Program-made: the position numbers and the translations under genes
Shown here: piece after piece, positions 1 through 6,942 of the stretch
How the letters are laid out: each line of letters begins with the position of its first letter
Numbering within the stretch: position 1 is the stretch's first letter
Notes under the pieces: generated by a model
The model's database searches: none
Seen by the model: the letters and a program-made list of their open reading frames with translations, nothing else
What the model was told of the DNA's origin: nothing
Assembly: GCF_042675965.1 (NCBI RefSeq)
Contig: NZ_JBHTKJ010000025.1
Span: forward strand, 1 to 10,039
Direction of reading: 5' to 3'
Length of the DNA stretch: 10,039 nucleotides
Source of the DNA: Virgibacillus_R byunsanensis
GTDB lineage: Bacteria > Bacillota > Bacilli > Bacillales > Amphibacillaceae

Positions 1-138
1 TATTTCACGACTAACACAAGATGATAATACATCAAGAATACTGAATGATTATTACTGTCTAATTTCACTGTTATATCAATCCTTATACTTTATAATACTG
101 ATTATACCATGCTGGACAAAAAAAGCAAAAGAAAAAGC

Positions 139-228
139 CTTTGGGCTGTCGCCCAACCGAAATTCATCTCCCCCTTACCGTTGGGCTACGCCCTTCACAC
201 ACTTGAAGAGGGAGACTTCTTTTGGAAG
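139..228 (+). mobile_element. Remnant resembling an IS200/IS605-type right end
   Basis: Three nested or adjacent hairpins lie in under 100 bases. The first has stem TTGGGC/GCCCAA (141-146 with 151-156). An outer stem pairs TCTCCCCCTT (168-177) with AAGAGGGAGA (206-215) with one mismatch, and it encloses a small GGGC-TAC-GCCC hairpin. The pattern 'AATTCATCTCCC ... GGGAGACTTCTT' is what I recall from right ends, where the tnpB-associated guide RNA lies, of IS200/IS605-type elements in Bacillus relatives. No transposase or TnpB coding sequence is visible; only 138 bases precede it here. A frame stays open from an ATG at 109 to a stop at 240, but its product looks like a by-product of the structured sequence. 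The assignment rests on memory of the motif and on the folding, so it is tentative. Confidence 0.4.
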
Positions 229-329
229 TACGTTAAATAGACCATATTTATCTTTCGATTCTGCTATATTCCCATAAAATCAACTATTAAACGAATGCAC
301 ATTTTATTATATACTCCACTGAACACTCA

Positions 330-357
330 TTCAAAGGTTGCTTGAATGGAATATAGT
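330..357 (+). promoter_or_regulatory. Candidate promoter of the first small paralog gene
   Basis: TTCAAA (330-335) and TATAGT (352-357) are 16 bases apart, 23 bases before the TTG start. The hexamers are weak matches to sigma-A consensus. However, the same arrangement (TGCAAA, 16 bases, TATAGT) occurs at the matching place before the paralog at 2609, inside an otherwise diverged flank, which suggests it is functional. A start site near 364 would leave a very short leader. Confidence 0.35.
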
Positions 358-380
358 ACGGATAAAGGGGGGACTTTAAA

Positions 381-641
381 TTGTCTAAATCTAAATCTAA
401 GTCTAAATATAGTTCACTCTGTAAGTCATTAGAAAGTACGCCTGCTGGTACAGCTGTAGTAGAACTAATGATGAATGGAGAAGATGTATCTGGAGTTGAG
501 GAATTTGTAAGATACGATAGAGATACAGGACTCGCTTATTTCACTAATAAATCTAATAGTACGTTTGTGGCGATCTGTGACAAAATTGACATGATTGAAT
601 TTATGGGCGAAGTAAATGAGACAACCGAAACAACCGAATGA
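381..641 (+). CDS. Small protein of unknown function, paralog A (86 aa)
   Basis: The start is TTG at 381, because AAAGGGGGGA (364-373) lies just upstream. I do not recognise the family. The N-terminus is a Ser-Lys repeat (residues 2-9) encoded by a TCTAAA hexamer repeated four times with one silent change. A core follows (residues 24-74) that matches the protein encoded at 2609-2815 at 41 of 51 positions by my count, including the run LMMNGEDVSGVE, the run GLAYFTN and the end KIDMIEF. The tail is acidic and Thr-rich. Two cysteines (14 and 66) are shared with the paralog. There is no membrane segment or signal peptide. The alternating hydrophobic pattern suggests a small beta-rich domain, perhaps Sm- or SH3-like, but this is inference. 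It stands alone on its strand, with hairpins downstream that could end the transcript. Confidence 0.75.
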   Translation: MSKSKSKSKYSSLCKSLESTPAGTAVVELMMNGEDVSGVEEFVRYDRDTGLAYFTNKSNSTFVAICDKIDMIEFMGEVNETTETTE

Positions 642-690
642 TATGATAAGGGATTAACAAATCTCCCATCTTTTTTCCTGAATCAGCAAG

Positions 691-746
691 TGTGTCTGGC
701 CCTAGGTGTTTAATATAGTAACACACCAGGGGCAGATCCTTTTTTA
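691..746 (+). terminator. Imperfect hairpin with T run after paralog A
   Basis: The segment GTCTGGCCCTAGGTGTTT (694-711) is nearly the reverse complement of AACACACCAGGGGCAGA (720-736), with a short AT loop. CCTTTTTT follows at 738-745. It could terminate transcription from the gene at 381-641. The GC-rich arms in AT-rich DNA also look like a dispersed repeat. A weaker hairpin, GGGATT with AATCTCCC followed by six T (about 650-677), lies closer to the stop codon. Confidence 0.45.
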
Positions 747-835
747 GGAGAGTAAAATGCGATAAAAAATCCTATGGTATCATAAATATATTTTTCTAGA
801 TTGCATATAAAGGTGTACCATTAGATTTTGTGTAT

Positions 836-1264
836 TTATTCCTTGATTTGAGGACCAACTGATTTTACTCCTAGTGGTTGCATCACTTCTTTAAATGTAC
901 TGGTTACAACAGGTTTTGAATAGAATCCAATACATTTGACAGTCTCATTACCTGTGTTTTTGATGGAATGAGAAGCCATTTCAGGTATAATAACCATTTT
1001 TCCTTCGTTTAAGTCTGTTACTTCTTCACAAATTATTGCTTCTGCTGAGCCACTTAGTACCAAAACAATCTCTTCCGCACTATCTGTATGCTCCCCTAAA
1101 GCATTACCTGGTTCAATTTCAAAATAAACTACAGATAATGTCTTTGCTTCAACGCCTACCCAAAAAGGGAATTCCTTCATTAACGGAAGACATGCTTTCC
1201 ACCTTTTTGTATAATCATTGTCATGCCAAGCCTCCAGCAATTCTAATTCATTTAAATTAAACAC
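836..1264 (-). CDS. Single-domain cupin protein
   Basis: This is a small single-domain cupin, a beta-barrel fold that usually binds one metal; the substrate is unknown. Motif 1 fits G-x5-H-x-H-x3-E-x6-G with Asp in place of the second His: G53, H59, D61, E65 and G72. Motif 2 is G88-x5-P94-x4-H99-x3-N103, with Met where Gly is usual. A typical 3-His/1-Glu site would therefore be His/Asp/Glu/His here, which may change the metal or mean a non-enzymatic binding role. I prefer the GTG at 1264 (142 aa): AAGGGAGA lies 7 bases before it, while the in-frame ATG at 1300, adding 12 residues, has no visible ribosome binding site. The gene is isolated on the minus strand, with no partner to indicate a pathway. 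Confidence 0.8.
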   Translation of the reverse strand: MFNLNELELLEAWHDNDYTKRWKACLPLMKEFPFWVGVEAKTLSVVYFEIEPGNALGEHTDSAEEIVLVLSGSAEAIICEEVTDLNEGKMVIIPEMASHSIKNTGNETVKCIGFYSKPVVTSTFKEVMQPLGVKSVGPQIKE

Positions 1265-1441
1265 TAAATTATCTCCCTTATTTTTTATGAATTTACTCAT
1301 TGGTCAGTAAATTTTCAGAAAATTTCAGTACCCTAAAGCATCATCATAAAACTAATAGGCAAGAATCATACGATCAAAAACGTGACATGAAAAATATATT
1401 TAATAGGTCTTGCGCCTTTTGATTCGTTATGAATATAAAGA

Positions 1442-1681
1442 TTACCGTGAATAAACCAAATAGTGAGAAGCTATCCGATAGAAAAATACTCGGCTGAGGC
1501 GATAGTCAAGAGCCTCAAATACTAAGAGGAGAATGAAAAAGGAAGTTGGCCAGATGAGGGAATTTCGTTAACTGGGTGAGGAAGCCACATGTTCATTTAT
1601 AGAAGTATTTCCCTCATTTAAAAACGTAAATCATGAAAACAACAGCGAGACAGCAATAACTTTCATCTAAAACTTTTTCAC
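1442..1681 (-). pseudogene. Probable decayed small membrane or exported protein gene
   Basis: A perfect AGGAGGTG (1687-1694) sits close before a GTG (1681) that opens a frame of 80 codons on the minus strand. The frame is interrupted by TAG at codon 5, TGA at codon 17 and TAA at codon 38. Between the stops the reading is protein-like. It starts VKKF, continues as a signal-like stretch (MKVIAVSLLFS), and later gives a strongly hydrophobic stretch (FFILLLVFEALDYRLSRVFF). All pieces stay in one frame, as expected for a gene silenced by substitutions. I cannot name the family. Chance remains a real alternative in AT-rich DNA. Confidence 0.25.
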
Positions 1682-2439
1682 TAATTCACCTCCTCGTATC
1701 TACCTCCACGTGCGGCATTTCCAATTAGGTGGGTGAACGCCCTGAAACTCGAACTTAGTTGATAGGTAGCTTTAGGATTACTTTGGAATCAGGGATAGTA
1801 CTGATACACGAAGTTCTTAATTAGGGATATCTCGAGGCATCTAAGAACAGTAACAATGATTCTAAGTTAAAACGAGCTGTATTCGCATTTGGCAATAATA
1901 CCAACGATATTACGGCAGACTCTAATTGATTTAAAATTTAGAATATTATCAATTTGATATTACCAAATTTAGTAACGTTAATCAATATTAAATAAGGGAA
2001 TTTCACTGATTCCTTAACGAATACATAACAGTTGATTCAGTTTAAAGGGATTAAACATTAAGAAAGGAGTTATTGCTGGTATCGTTTTGGACTTATCAGC
2101 ATTTGGTATCCGTTTAGTTTTTTTCTTGAGGAAAGCCGAAACCATAAATACCCGATATAAATCCAGGCCAAGAATTCCCCCAAGTAATTCTTCTGCCAGT
2201 AGTTAATTGGCAAAACCCTCATAAGGAATATCATCGATATTGGCTATGTAATGCAAAAGGGAGCTAGCTACGCTCACATTCTCATGACTTGTCTAAAATA
2301 AATAGATTAAATGGAACCTACCTACAATTTTATTTTAACCATTCTATTATTCTTTAAAAGATAGGTCTTTTTTAGCAGATAAGAGGAGTATAAAATTTTC
2401 TTATCTACATAAGTGTAACTAAGGCTTCCACCATTAAGG

Positions 2440-2460
2440 CTTGGCGATAAGCCAAGTTTT
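2440..2460 (+). repeat. Small perfect hairpin, CTTGGC/GCCAAG
   Basis: CTTGGC (2440-2445) and GCCAAG (2451-2456) form a 6-bp stem with loop GATAA, followed on the plus strand by TTTT. It could be a weak terminator or a small piece of a mobile element. No gene immediately upstream on the plus strand would need it. Confidence 0.3.
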
Positions 2461-2549
2461 CTAATATTTACTAGTTCTCCTATTATACTCCACTTTAAAT
2501 TCTTCATTAAACAAGCGCATATTTTACTACAAACTCTAATAAATGCACA

Positions 2550-2577
2550 TGCAAAAGCTACTGAAGTTTAATATAGT
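2550..2577 (+). promoter_or_regulatory. Candidate promoter of the second small paralog gene
   Basis: TGCAAA (2550-2555), a 16-base spacer and TATAGT (2572-2577) match in position the elements before paralog A. The shared flank begins well upstream, with ATTAAAC followed by a CGCAT/TGCAC element and ATTTTA, so the duplicated unit includes the control region. Confidence 0.35.
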
Positions 2578-2608
2578 ATAGTAACTAAAAGTAAAGGGGG
2601 ATTTTAAA

Positions 2609-2815
2609 ATGCCTAATCCTATATGTATACTTTTATTAGAGACCCCACCTAATACAGCTGTGAAAGAATTAATGATGAATGGAGAAGATGTATCAGGAGT
2701 TGAGAAATTTGTAAAATATGATAGTCGAAGAGGCCTTGCCTATTTCACCAACAGTTCGGGGAGTACATTTGTAGCACTCTGTAAAAAAATTGACATGATT
2801 GAGTTTATCGACTAG
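2609..2815 (+). CDS. Small protein of unknown function, paralog B (68 aa)
   Basis: The ATG at 2609 follows AAAGGGGGA (2593-2601). Residues 16-66 match residues 24-74 of the protein encoded at 381-641 at 41 of 51 positions, ending in KIDMIEF followed by Ile-Asp and the stop. The Ser-Lys repeat and the acidic tail of paralog A are missing, so the shared core is the functional unit. Cys6 and Cys58 correspond to the two cysteines of paralog A. Substitutions in the core mostly exchange charged or polar residues (Glu to Lys, Arg to Ser, Asp to Arg), so this copy is clearly more basic. There is no signal peptide or membrane span. Function is unknown; a role as a small structural or spore-associated protein would fit the size and host but nothing in the sequence proves it. 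Confidence 0.75.
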   Translation: MPNPICILLLETPPNTAVKELMMNGEDVSGVEKFVKYDSRRGLAYFTNSSGSTFVALCKKIDMIEFID

Positions 2816-3254
2816 TAATGTGGGACAGGAAAAGCACCTTTACTATCTTTTTCCTGAATATAAAAGGAGGAAGGTAGTTTATTTTTGAGAAGTTCTTATA
2901 ACGTTGTAGAAGACTAAATGAGGGATTAATTTGTTAGATTACCCTATTATTATCTACTATATATTTGACTGTACGATTATCCTTTCCTCTTGAACTCTAA
3001 AACTACCTTAACACTTAAGCAGTTCTTTGCTAATCTCATTAGGGAAGTAATTAAAAAATAATGGCCCATTAGAGTTAGAACTAATGAAGACCCTCTACCA
3101 TATGAAATTCATTAAGAAATGCTGGTACCTACGATGGTAAATGAACAATTTCTGTTCAAGGGGGATAATTTGGATGGCTATAAGATGATAATGTACAAGT
3201 TAACAATTGCTTATCTGACAACTATTGGGTTTTAAATAGAAAATAAAGTTTTTA
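2816..3254. other. Gap between paralog B and the CNNM/CorC gene
   Basis: No confident gene. CAGGAAAA (2826-2833) can pair with TTTTCCTG (2849-2856) directly after the paralog B stop. The string ATCTTTTTCCTGAAT here also occurs, with one extra T, after paralog A (669-684). AAAAGGAGGAAGG (2863-2875) precedes only a 10-codon TTG frame. AAGGGGGA (3158-3165) precedes a 21-codon TTG frame at 3170-3235, just before the transporter gene. I see no recognised Mg2+ riboswitch fold. Confidence 0.5.
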
Positions 3255-3272
3255 ATGGAGGTGAGTTATGAA

Positions 3273-4544
3273 GTGGTATCCATTAATTTAATAATTCTGT
3301 TAGTTACACTAATTATTCTGTCTGCATTCTTCTCGTCATCTGAAACAGCTTACTCAAGTGTAAATCAAGTAAGGTTAAAAAAATTTGTTAACGAAGGAAG
3401 ACGGGGAAGTAAAAAAGCTCTTCATCTTGTAGAAAGAGACAACTTTGACAAAACCCTTTCGACTATCTTAGTAGGAAATAACATTGTGAACATTGCTGCT
3501 GCAAGTATTTCTGCAAAATTATCCACTGAAATAATTGGTGGCAATTTTGGAGTAGTAGTAAGTACAGTAGTCATGACTATACTGATATTAATATTTGGAG
3601 AAATTCTTCCTAAATCATTAGCAAAGGAACATGCAGAATCTTATTCATTGGCTATATCCAATGTGTTATTTATATTAATTAAGTTGCTAACCCCTATAAA
3701 CTTCTTTTTCCTCAAATTTAAAGTGCTTTTTACCTCAAGGTTCATTTCAAAGAAAAACAACTTACCTTCTATAACAGAAGATGAAATTAGAATAATCCTA
3801 GGCATAAGTGAGGAAGAGGGTGTTATTGATAATATAAAAAAGGAGTTAATCCATCGGTCTATGGACTTGGATGAGACCCTCGTACGAGAAATTCTAACCA
3901 CGCGTATGGATATGATTGCTATTGATAGTAGTATGACCATTGAAGAAATAAAAAACGTTTTTTTTGAAGAGCGTTTTTCACGAATTCCTGTTTATGAAGA
4001 CAATATTGATAATATTATCGGATTTTTAACGGAGAAGGAATTTCTAACGCACTTGTTAAAATATAAAGATGTAAATATCAAAGAGTTGCTAAGAAAACCA
4101 TTATTTGTAGCAGAATCTATGAAGATTTCAACCCTTTTACCACAATTACAAAAAAATAATACGCCTTTAGCAATTGTTTTAAATGAATTTGGAGGAACTG
4201 TAGGTATTGTAACTCTGGAGGATATTTTAGAGGAGATTGTTGGTGAAATATTGGATGAAAATGAAGAGCAATTGAATTTAGTATCTCAAATAAATAAAAG
4301 CATCTATATTTTTGATGCTCAATACCACTTACGTGATTTCGCTGAGATGATGCATGTAACCTTACCGAAAAGTTCCTATTTTGCTTTAGGAGGATGGGTT
4401 ATGGAACATCTTGAAGCAATTCCCTCAGAAGGAGATACATTTAGTTATCAAAACTTAAAGATAAGTGTCGAGGAAGTTGTCGGTCGACGCGTAAGAAAGA
4501 TTAAAGTTGAAATCAAGGACAATCAAGAAGCACATAAAAAATAA
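3273..4544 (+). CDS. CNNM/CorC (hemolysin-family) membrane protein with CBS pair
   Basis: This integral membrane protein belongs to the DUF21-CBS-CorC_HlyC family (B. subtilis relatives include YhdP/MpfA, YhdT, YqhB, YrkA and YugS). Members are linked to Mg2+ or other divalent-cation export. The order is an N-terminal membrane domain (about 1-150) with SSSET (21-25), GNNIVN (68-73) and FGEILPKSLA (108-117); a CBS pair (about 199-320) ending in EFGGTVGIVTLEDILEEIVG; and a CorC_HlyC domain (about 330-415) containing LGGWVM. The length (423 aa) is normal. I prefer the GTG at 3273, because the ATG at 3255 overlaps the ribosome binding site GGAGGTGA (3257-3264). The best-spaced ATG (3268) is out of frame and gives only seven codons, so a small deletion at the start is possible. 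The gene is monocistronic with its own terminator. Which paralog it represents cannot be decided. Confidence 0.92.
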   Translation: MVSINLIILLVTLIILSAFFSSSETAYSSVNQVRLKKFVNEGRRGSKKALHLVERDNFDKTLSTILVGNNIVNIAAASISAKLSTEIIGGNFGVVVSTVVMTILILIFGEILPKSLAKEHAESYSLAISNVLFILIKLLTPINFFFLKFKVLFTSRFISKKNNLPSITEDEIRIILGISEEEGVIDNIKKELIHRSMDLDETLVREILTTRMDMIAIDSSMTIEEIKNVFFEERFSRIPVYEDNIDNIIGFLTEKEFLTHLLKYKDVNIKELLRKPLFVAESMKISTLLPQLQKNNTPLAIVLNEFGGTVGIVTLEDILEEIVGEILDENEEQLNLVSQINKSIYIFDAQYHLRDFAEMMHVTLPKSSYFALGGWVMEHLEAIPSEGDTFSYQNLKISVEEVVGRRVRKIKVEIKDNQEAHKK

Positions 4545-4557
4545 GTGAGCTGGTTCT

Positions 4558-4590
4558 CAGGCTGTGGAGACACTCCATACAGCCTGTTTT
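4558..4590 (+). terminator. Intrinsic terminator of the CNNM/CorC gene
   Basis: CAGGCTGT (4558-4565) pairs with ACAGCCTG (4579-4586), and the stem continues with GGAG/CTCC after a 2-base bulge. TTTT follows at 4587-4590. It lies 14 bases after the stop codon. Confidence 0.85.
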
Positions 4591-4727
4591 GGGTGTACTA
4601 GGTAAGGGACAAGTTCATCAGCAGACAGTAGTTAATGACAAGAATAACTCGATACCAAGGGTCTATAAAGGTAGCCGTAACTCAAAATGTCGATATCAAA
4701 TTTTAAATTTTGAAAAACTTAAAGTAA

Positions 4728-4758
4728 CCACCGTGTACTTAAAACGTACGAGCGGTGG
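4728..4758. repeat. Inverted repeat in the gap after the CNNM/CorC gene
   Basis: CCACCG (4728-4733) pairs with CGGTGG (4753-4758), and inside it GTAC can pair with GTAC. No T run follows. The gap 4591-4822 carries a 61-codon plus-strand frame that starts inside the terminator and has no ribosome binding site, so I do not call a gene there. The hairpin's role is unknown. Confidence 0.3.
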
Positions 4759-4822
4759 CATTAAAAGAATTTGATTAGCATGATTTTAGAGAGAATGTTA
4801 CATATATAGGAGTAGCAAATTA

Positions 4823-5752
4823 TTAAATCCATTTTTTAAAGTGGACTTTTCGAATAAGACTTCCGAATTGATTTAAAAAAGGAAGGACTAGTAGGGAAAC
4901 AACAACATTAAAGATAACATTAATATGTGAAAGCTGTATATCCGGATGAACGGATAAGTTAGAGCCTATAAAGACAAGTAGATCAATAAGTGGATAAAAT
5001 AGAGCGACTCCTAAGACATTCAGCCATGTGTAAGCAAAAGCAGTAAGTTGAGCTTTTTTACCAGAACCAATTGCAGCTATTAGCACAGTAATACATGCAC
5101 CAATATTACCCCCAAGAATAAGGCCAGCTCCAGTAGACAGATCGATTCCCCCTGCTAATAAAATGTCCATTGTAATGCCGGAAAGTTCGCTAATGGATTG
5201 AACAATTGCGATAAAGACCGTACCAGTTAAAATAGCTAAGAGCCTATTATGATCTAAATTAAGAAACATATCATGTACATAATTCAGCTCGCTTATAGGG
5301 AGTGCGATCATTTCAAATCCCCACAAAGCCCCAAACACAAGTGATAAACCGATGAGTACGTATCCAATACTAATGGAATTCCTATTCTTTATAAAACATA
5401 GTATCGCCCCAATAAAGGCTAATAGAATGAAATAGGCTTGAAGATCTATGGTAATCATTTCTATGTTTATAGATGTGCCAATATTTGTTCCTAAAATAAT
5501 GCCAATTGATTGGGGAAAGGTGAGTAGTCTTGCTGCAACAAATGCCACCGTGATAACCATAACGATAGAACCATTTTGAAAAAGTGCTGTAATAAAAATA
5601 CCAACTAGTATGCCCTTCCAATAAGTATTAGTTAAGTTTATCAGCCGTTTTCGTAATGAATTAGTTGATAGGTTAAATAGCCCATATCTTAACAGATACA
5701 TTCCATAGATAAATCCTCCTAAAAATAATAAAAATGAAAGTACAAAAATCAT
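4823..5752 (-). CDS. Diverged Na/Pi-cotransporter paralog lacking QSS motifs
   Basis: A 309-residue membrane protein of the Na_Pi_cotrans family, similar in size to single-domain YqeW-type proteins with no PhoU domain. It is collinear with the protein encoded at 5850-6788, sharing GLFNLS near residue 25, GIILGxNIGT (84-93), AIxQS near 185, the LILGxNxG segment, WLNVLGVA and the INVIFNV segment. The two inverted repeats of the family normally each carry a QSS-type motif that forms the substrate site. Here they read QNGSI (59-63) and QSISE (185-189), where the neighbour has QSSSA and QSSTA. Phosphate transport by the usual mechanism is therefore doubtful. The frame is intact and AAGGAGGTA sits just before the ATG, so it is expressed or only recently released from selection. 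A strong terminator separates it from the upstream paralog. Confidence 0.85.
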   Translation of the reverse strand: MIFVLSFLLFLGGFIYGMYLLRYGLFNLSTNSLRKRLINLTNTYWKGILVGIFITALFQNGSIVMVITVAFVAARLLTFPQSIGIILGTNIGTSINIEMITIDLQAYFILLAFIGAILCFIKNRNSISIGYVLIGLSLVFGALWGFEMIALPISELNYVHDMFLNLDHNRLLAILTGTVFIAIVQSISELSGITMDILLAGGIDLSTGAGLILGGNIGACITVLIAAIGSGKKAQLTAFAYTWLNVLGVALFYPLIDLLVFIGSNLSVHPDIQLSHINVIFNVVVSLLVLPFLNQFGSLIRKVHFKKWI

Positions 5753-5793
5753 TGTATACCTCCTTTATTAGTGTTTTGCCATTTCACAGTGTG

Positions 5794-5834
5794 TTTTAAA
5801 AAACATCTCCTAAGCGAGGAGATGTTTTTTAAAA
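5794..5834 (-). terminator. Perfect 18-bp-stem terminator between the two paralogs
   Basis: Positions 5794-5811 and 5817-5834 are exact reverse complements with loop AAGCG. The GC core is CATCTCCT/AGGAGATG, flanked by A and T runs on both sides, so it would work in either direction. It lies 16 bases after the stop of the gene at 5850-6788 and should limit read-through into the downstream paralog. Confidence 0.9.
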
Positions 5835-5849
5835 AAGATAAAAGGGAGG

Positions 5850-6788
5850 TCAAACCTGCACATTCTTACGGTCGTGAATCTTTGTGATTAAATTTGCTAA
5901 TTTACCTGTGAATGGAAGTATAATTAATGAACAAGTAACATTAAAAATAACACTTATATGTGCAATCTGAACATCTGGCCGATCTGCTAACATGGTCCCT
6001 ATATTAGCGATAACTCCTATTAATGGAATGAATGCGATGACTCCTAAGACATTTATCCATATGTGGGACCAAGCAGTAAGCTTTGCTTCTCTGCCAGCTC
6101 CAATTGAAGCAAGCCATGCATCAATACATGTGCCAACATTGGCCCCAAGGACAATTGCTACAGCAGTATCTAAATTTAAGGCTCCTGAGGCAATGAATCC
6201 CATCGTAATCCCTGTAGTGGCTGTGCTTGATTGAATAATTGCACAAATAATTACTCCGCCTAAAACAGCAAGCAACCGGCTGTCATCTAAAGTAAGAAAC
6301 AATTGGTCGATATACGCCATTTCCGTCAATGGTGCTGCCAACGTCTTAAATCCCCACATAGCTCCGAATACAGCAGATAATCCGACTAATGCCATCCCAG
6401 TATTGCGGAATATGTTGCTTCTCTTTATAAGCATCAAAACTGCTCCAATAATTGCAATAGGTATAATCATAGATTCAATATCTAAGGTAATTATTTCGGT
6501 GGTGAAAGTAGTTCCAATATTTGCCCCCAAAATAATTCCAATTGCTTGAGAGAATTTGAGCATTTGCCCAGCAACTAAACCAATTACAATTATCGTTACA
6601 GCAGAACTGCTTTGTAAAATGGCGGTTACTACGGTACCTAATATAAGACCTTTCCAAGGAGCATCAGTTAATGTTGCGAGCCAGTGTTTTAATTTATCAG
6701 CTGATAGGTTGAAAAGTCCAGTCCTTACAAGATACATTCCAAATAGGAACAGTCCTAAAGTTAGAACAAAATATAATAGTTGGATCAT
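5850..6788 (-). CDS. Na/Pi-cotransporter family protein (YqeW-like)
   Basis: A 312-residue membrane protein of the Na_Pi_cotrans family, predicted to move inorganic phosphate or a similar anion with Na+ across the cytoplasmic membrane. The internal duplication is plain: QSSSA (59-63) followed by GANIGTT (88-94) in the first half, and QSSTA (186-190) followed by GANVGTC (215-221) in the second. Hydrophobic segments fill nearly the whole chain, and no PhoU-like C-terminal domain is present, as in short Bacillus members such as YqeW. The ATG at 6788 is preceded by GGGAGGTG at suitable spacing. The gene is the first of a tandem pair on the minus strand and ends in a strong terminator. No Pho-box-like repeats were obvious upstream. 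The exact substrate is not determinable from sequence. Confidence 0.92.
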   Translation of the reverse strand: MIQLLYFVLTLGLFLFGMYLVRTGLFNLSADKLKHWLATLTDAPWKGLILGTVVTAILQSSSAVTIIVIGLVAGQMLKFSQAIGIILGANIGTTFTTEIITLDIESMIIPIAIIGAVLMLIKRSNIFRNTGMALVGLSAVFGAMWGFKTLAAPLTEMAYIDQLFLTLDDSRLLAVLGGVIICAIIQSSTATTGITMGFIASGALNLDTAVAIVLGANVGTCIDAWLASIGAGREAKLTAWSHIWINVLGVIAFIPLIGVIANIGTMLADRPDVQIAHISVIFNVTCSLIILPFTGKLANLITKIHDRKNVQV

Positions 6789-6846
6789 TGTAACACCTCC
6801 CTTCTGAAGTAAGGAATGGCTGAATGGTAGTTGATTAAAAAAGTAG

Positions 6847-6876
6847 AGTATATTGATAGTGGGATGCTTCTGGAAA
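6847..6876 (-). promoter_or_regulatory. Candidate promoter of the YqeW-like gene
   Basis: On the minus strand TTTCCA (6876-6871) and TATACT (6852-6847) are 18 bases apart, about 60 bases before the start codon. A second TATAAT (6905-6900) has no good -35. Both are sigma-A-like and unproven. Confidence 0.35.
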
Positions 6877-6942
6877 AGTTTTTTTTAATTGTCTAGGAAA
6901 TTATAAAATTAGGAGCCTGTGGATAATTTATTTACTGCTTAA

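Larger units (their letters stand above)
1301..2608. other. Gene-poor region between the cupin gene and paralog B
   Basis: No intact gene is supported here. The segment holds the probable decayed gene at 1442-1681; an inverted repeat ATGAGGGAA/TTCCCTCAT (1554-1562 and 1609-1617) enclosing about 46 bases; a hairpin at 2440-2456; and, from about 2490, the flank shared with the region before 381. An AAAGGAG at 2063-2069 precedes only a short TTG frame. Stops in all frames and the lack of long coding stretches suggest old, decayed sequence. Confidence 0.6.

Noticed and set aside
109..240. 43-codon frame over the IS-like hairpins
   Set aside because: The hairpin structure explains the sequence, and there is no ribosome binding site before the ATG.
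1480..1740. Possible group II intron or other large structured RNA
   Set aside because: Some short strings looked intron-like, but I found no domain V, no GUGYG 5' end and no reverse transcriptase.
2322..2507. 61-codon minus-strand frame before paralog B
   Set aside because: It has no convincing ribosome binding site, spans the hairpin at 2440-2456, and ends in a low-complexity Lys/Leu-rich tail.
2860..3254. Mg2+ riboswitch (M-box) upstream of the CNNM/CorC gene
   Set aside because: The stretch is AT-rich with no long conserved stems of the expected kind, and no terminator directly before the gene.
4589..4774. 61-codon plus-strand frame after the CNNM/CorC gene
   Set aside because: It starts within the terminator T run, has no ribosome binding site, and its composition resembles no family I know.
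5992..6807. Open plus-strand frames opposite the YqeW-like gene
   Set aside because: They are shadows of a well-supported membrane protein gene on the minus strand.
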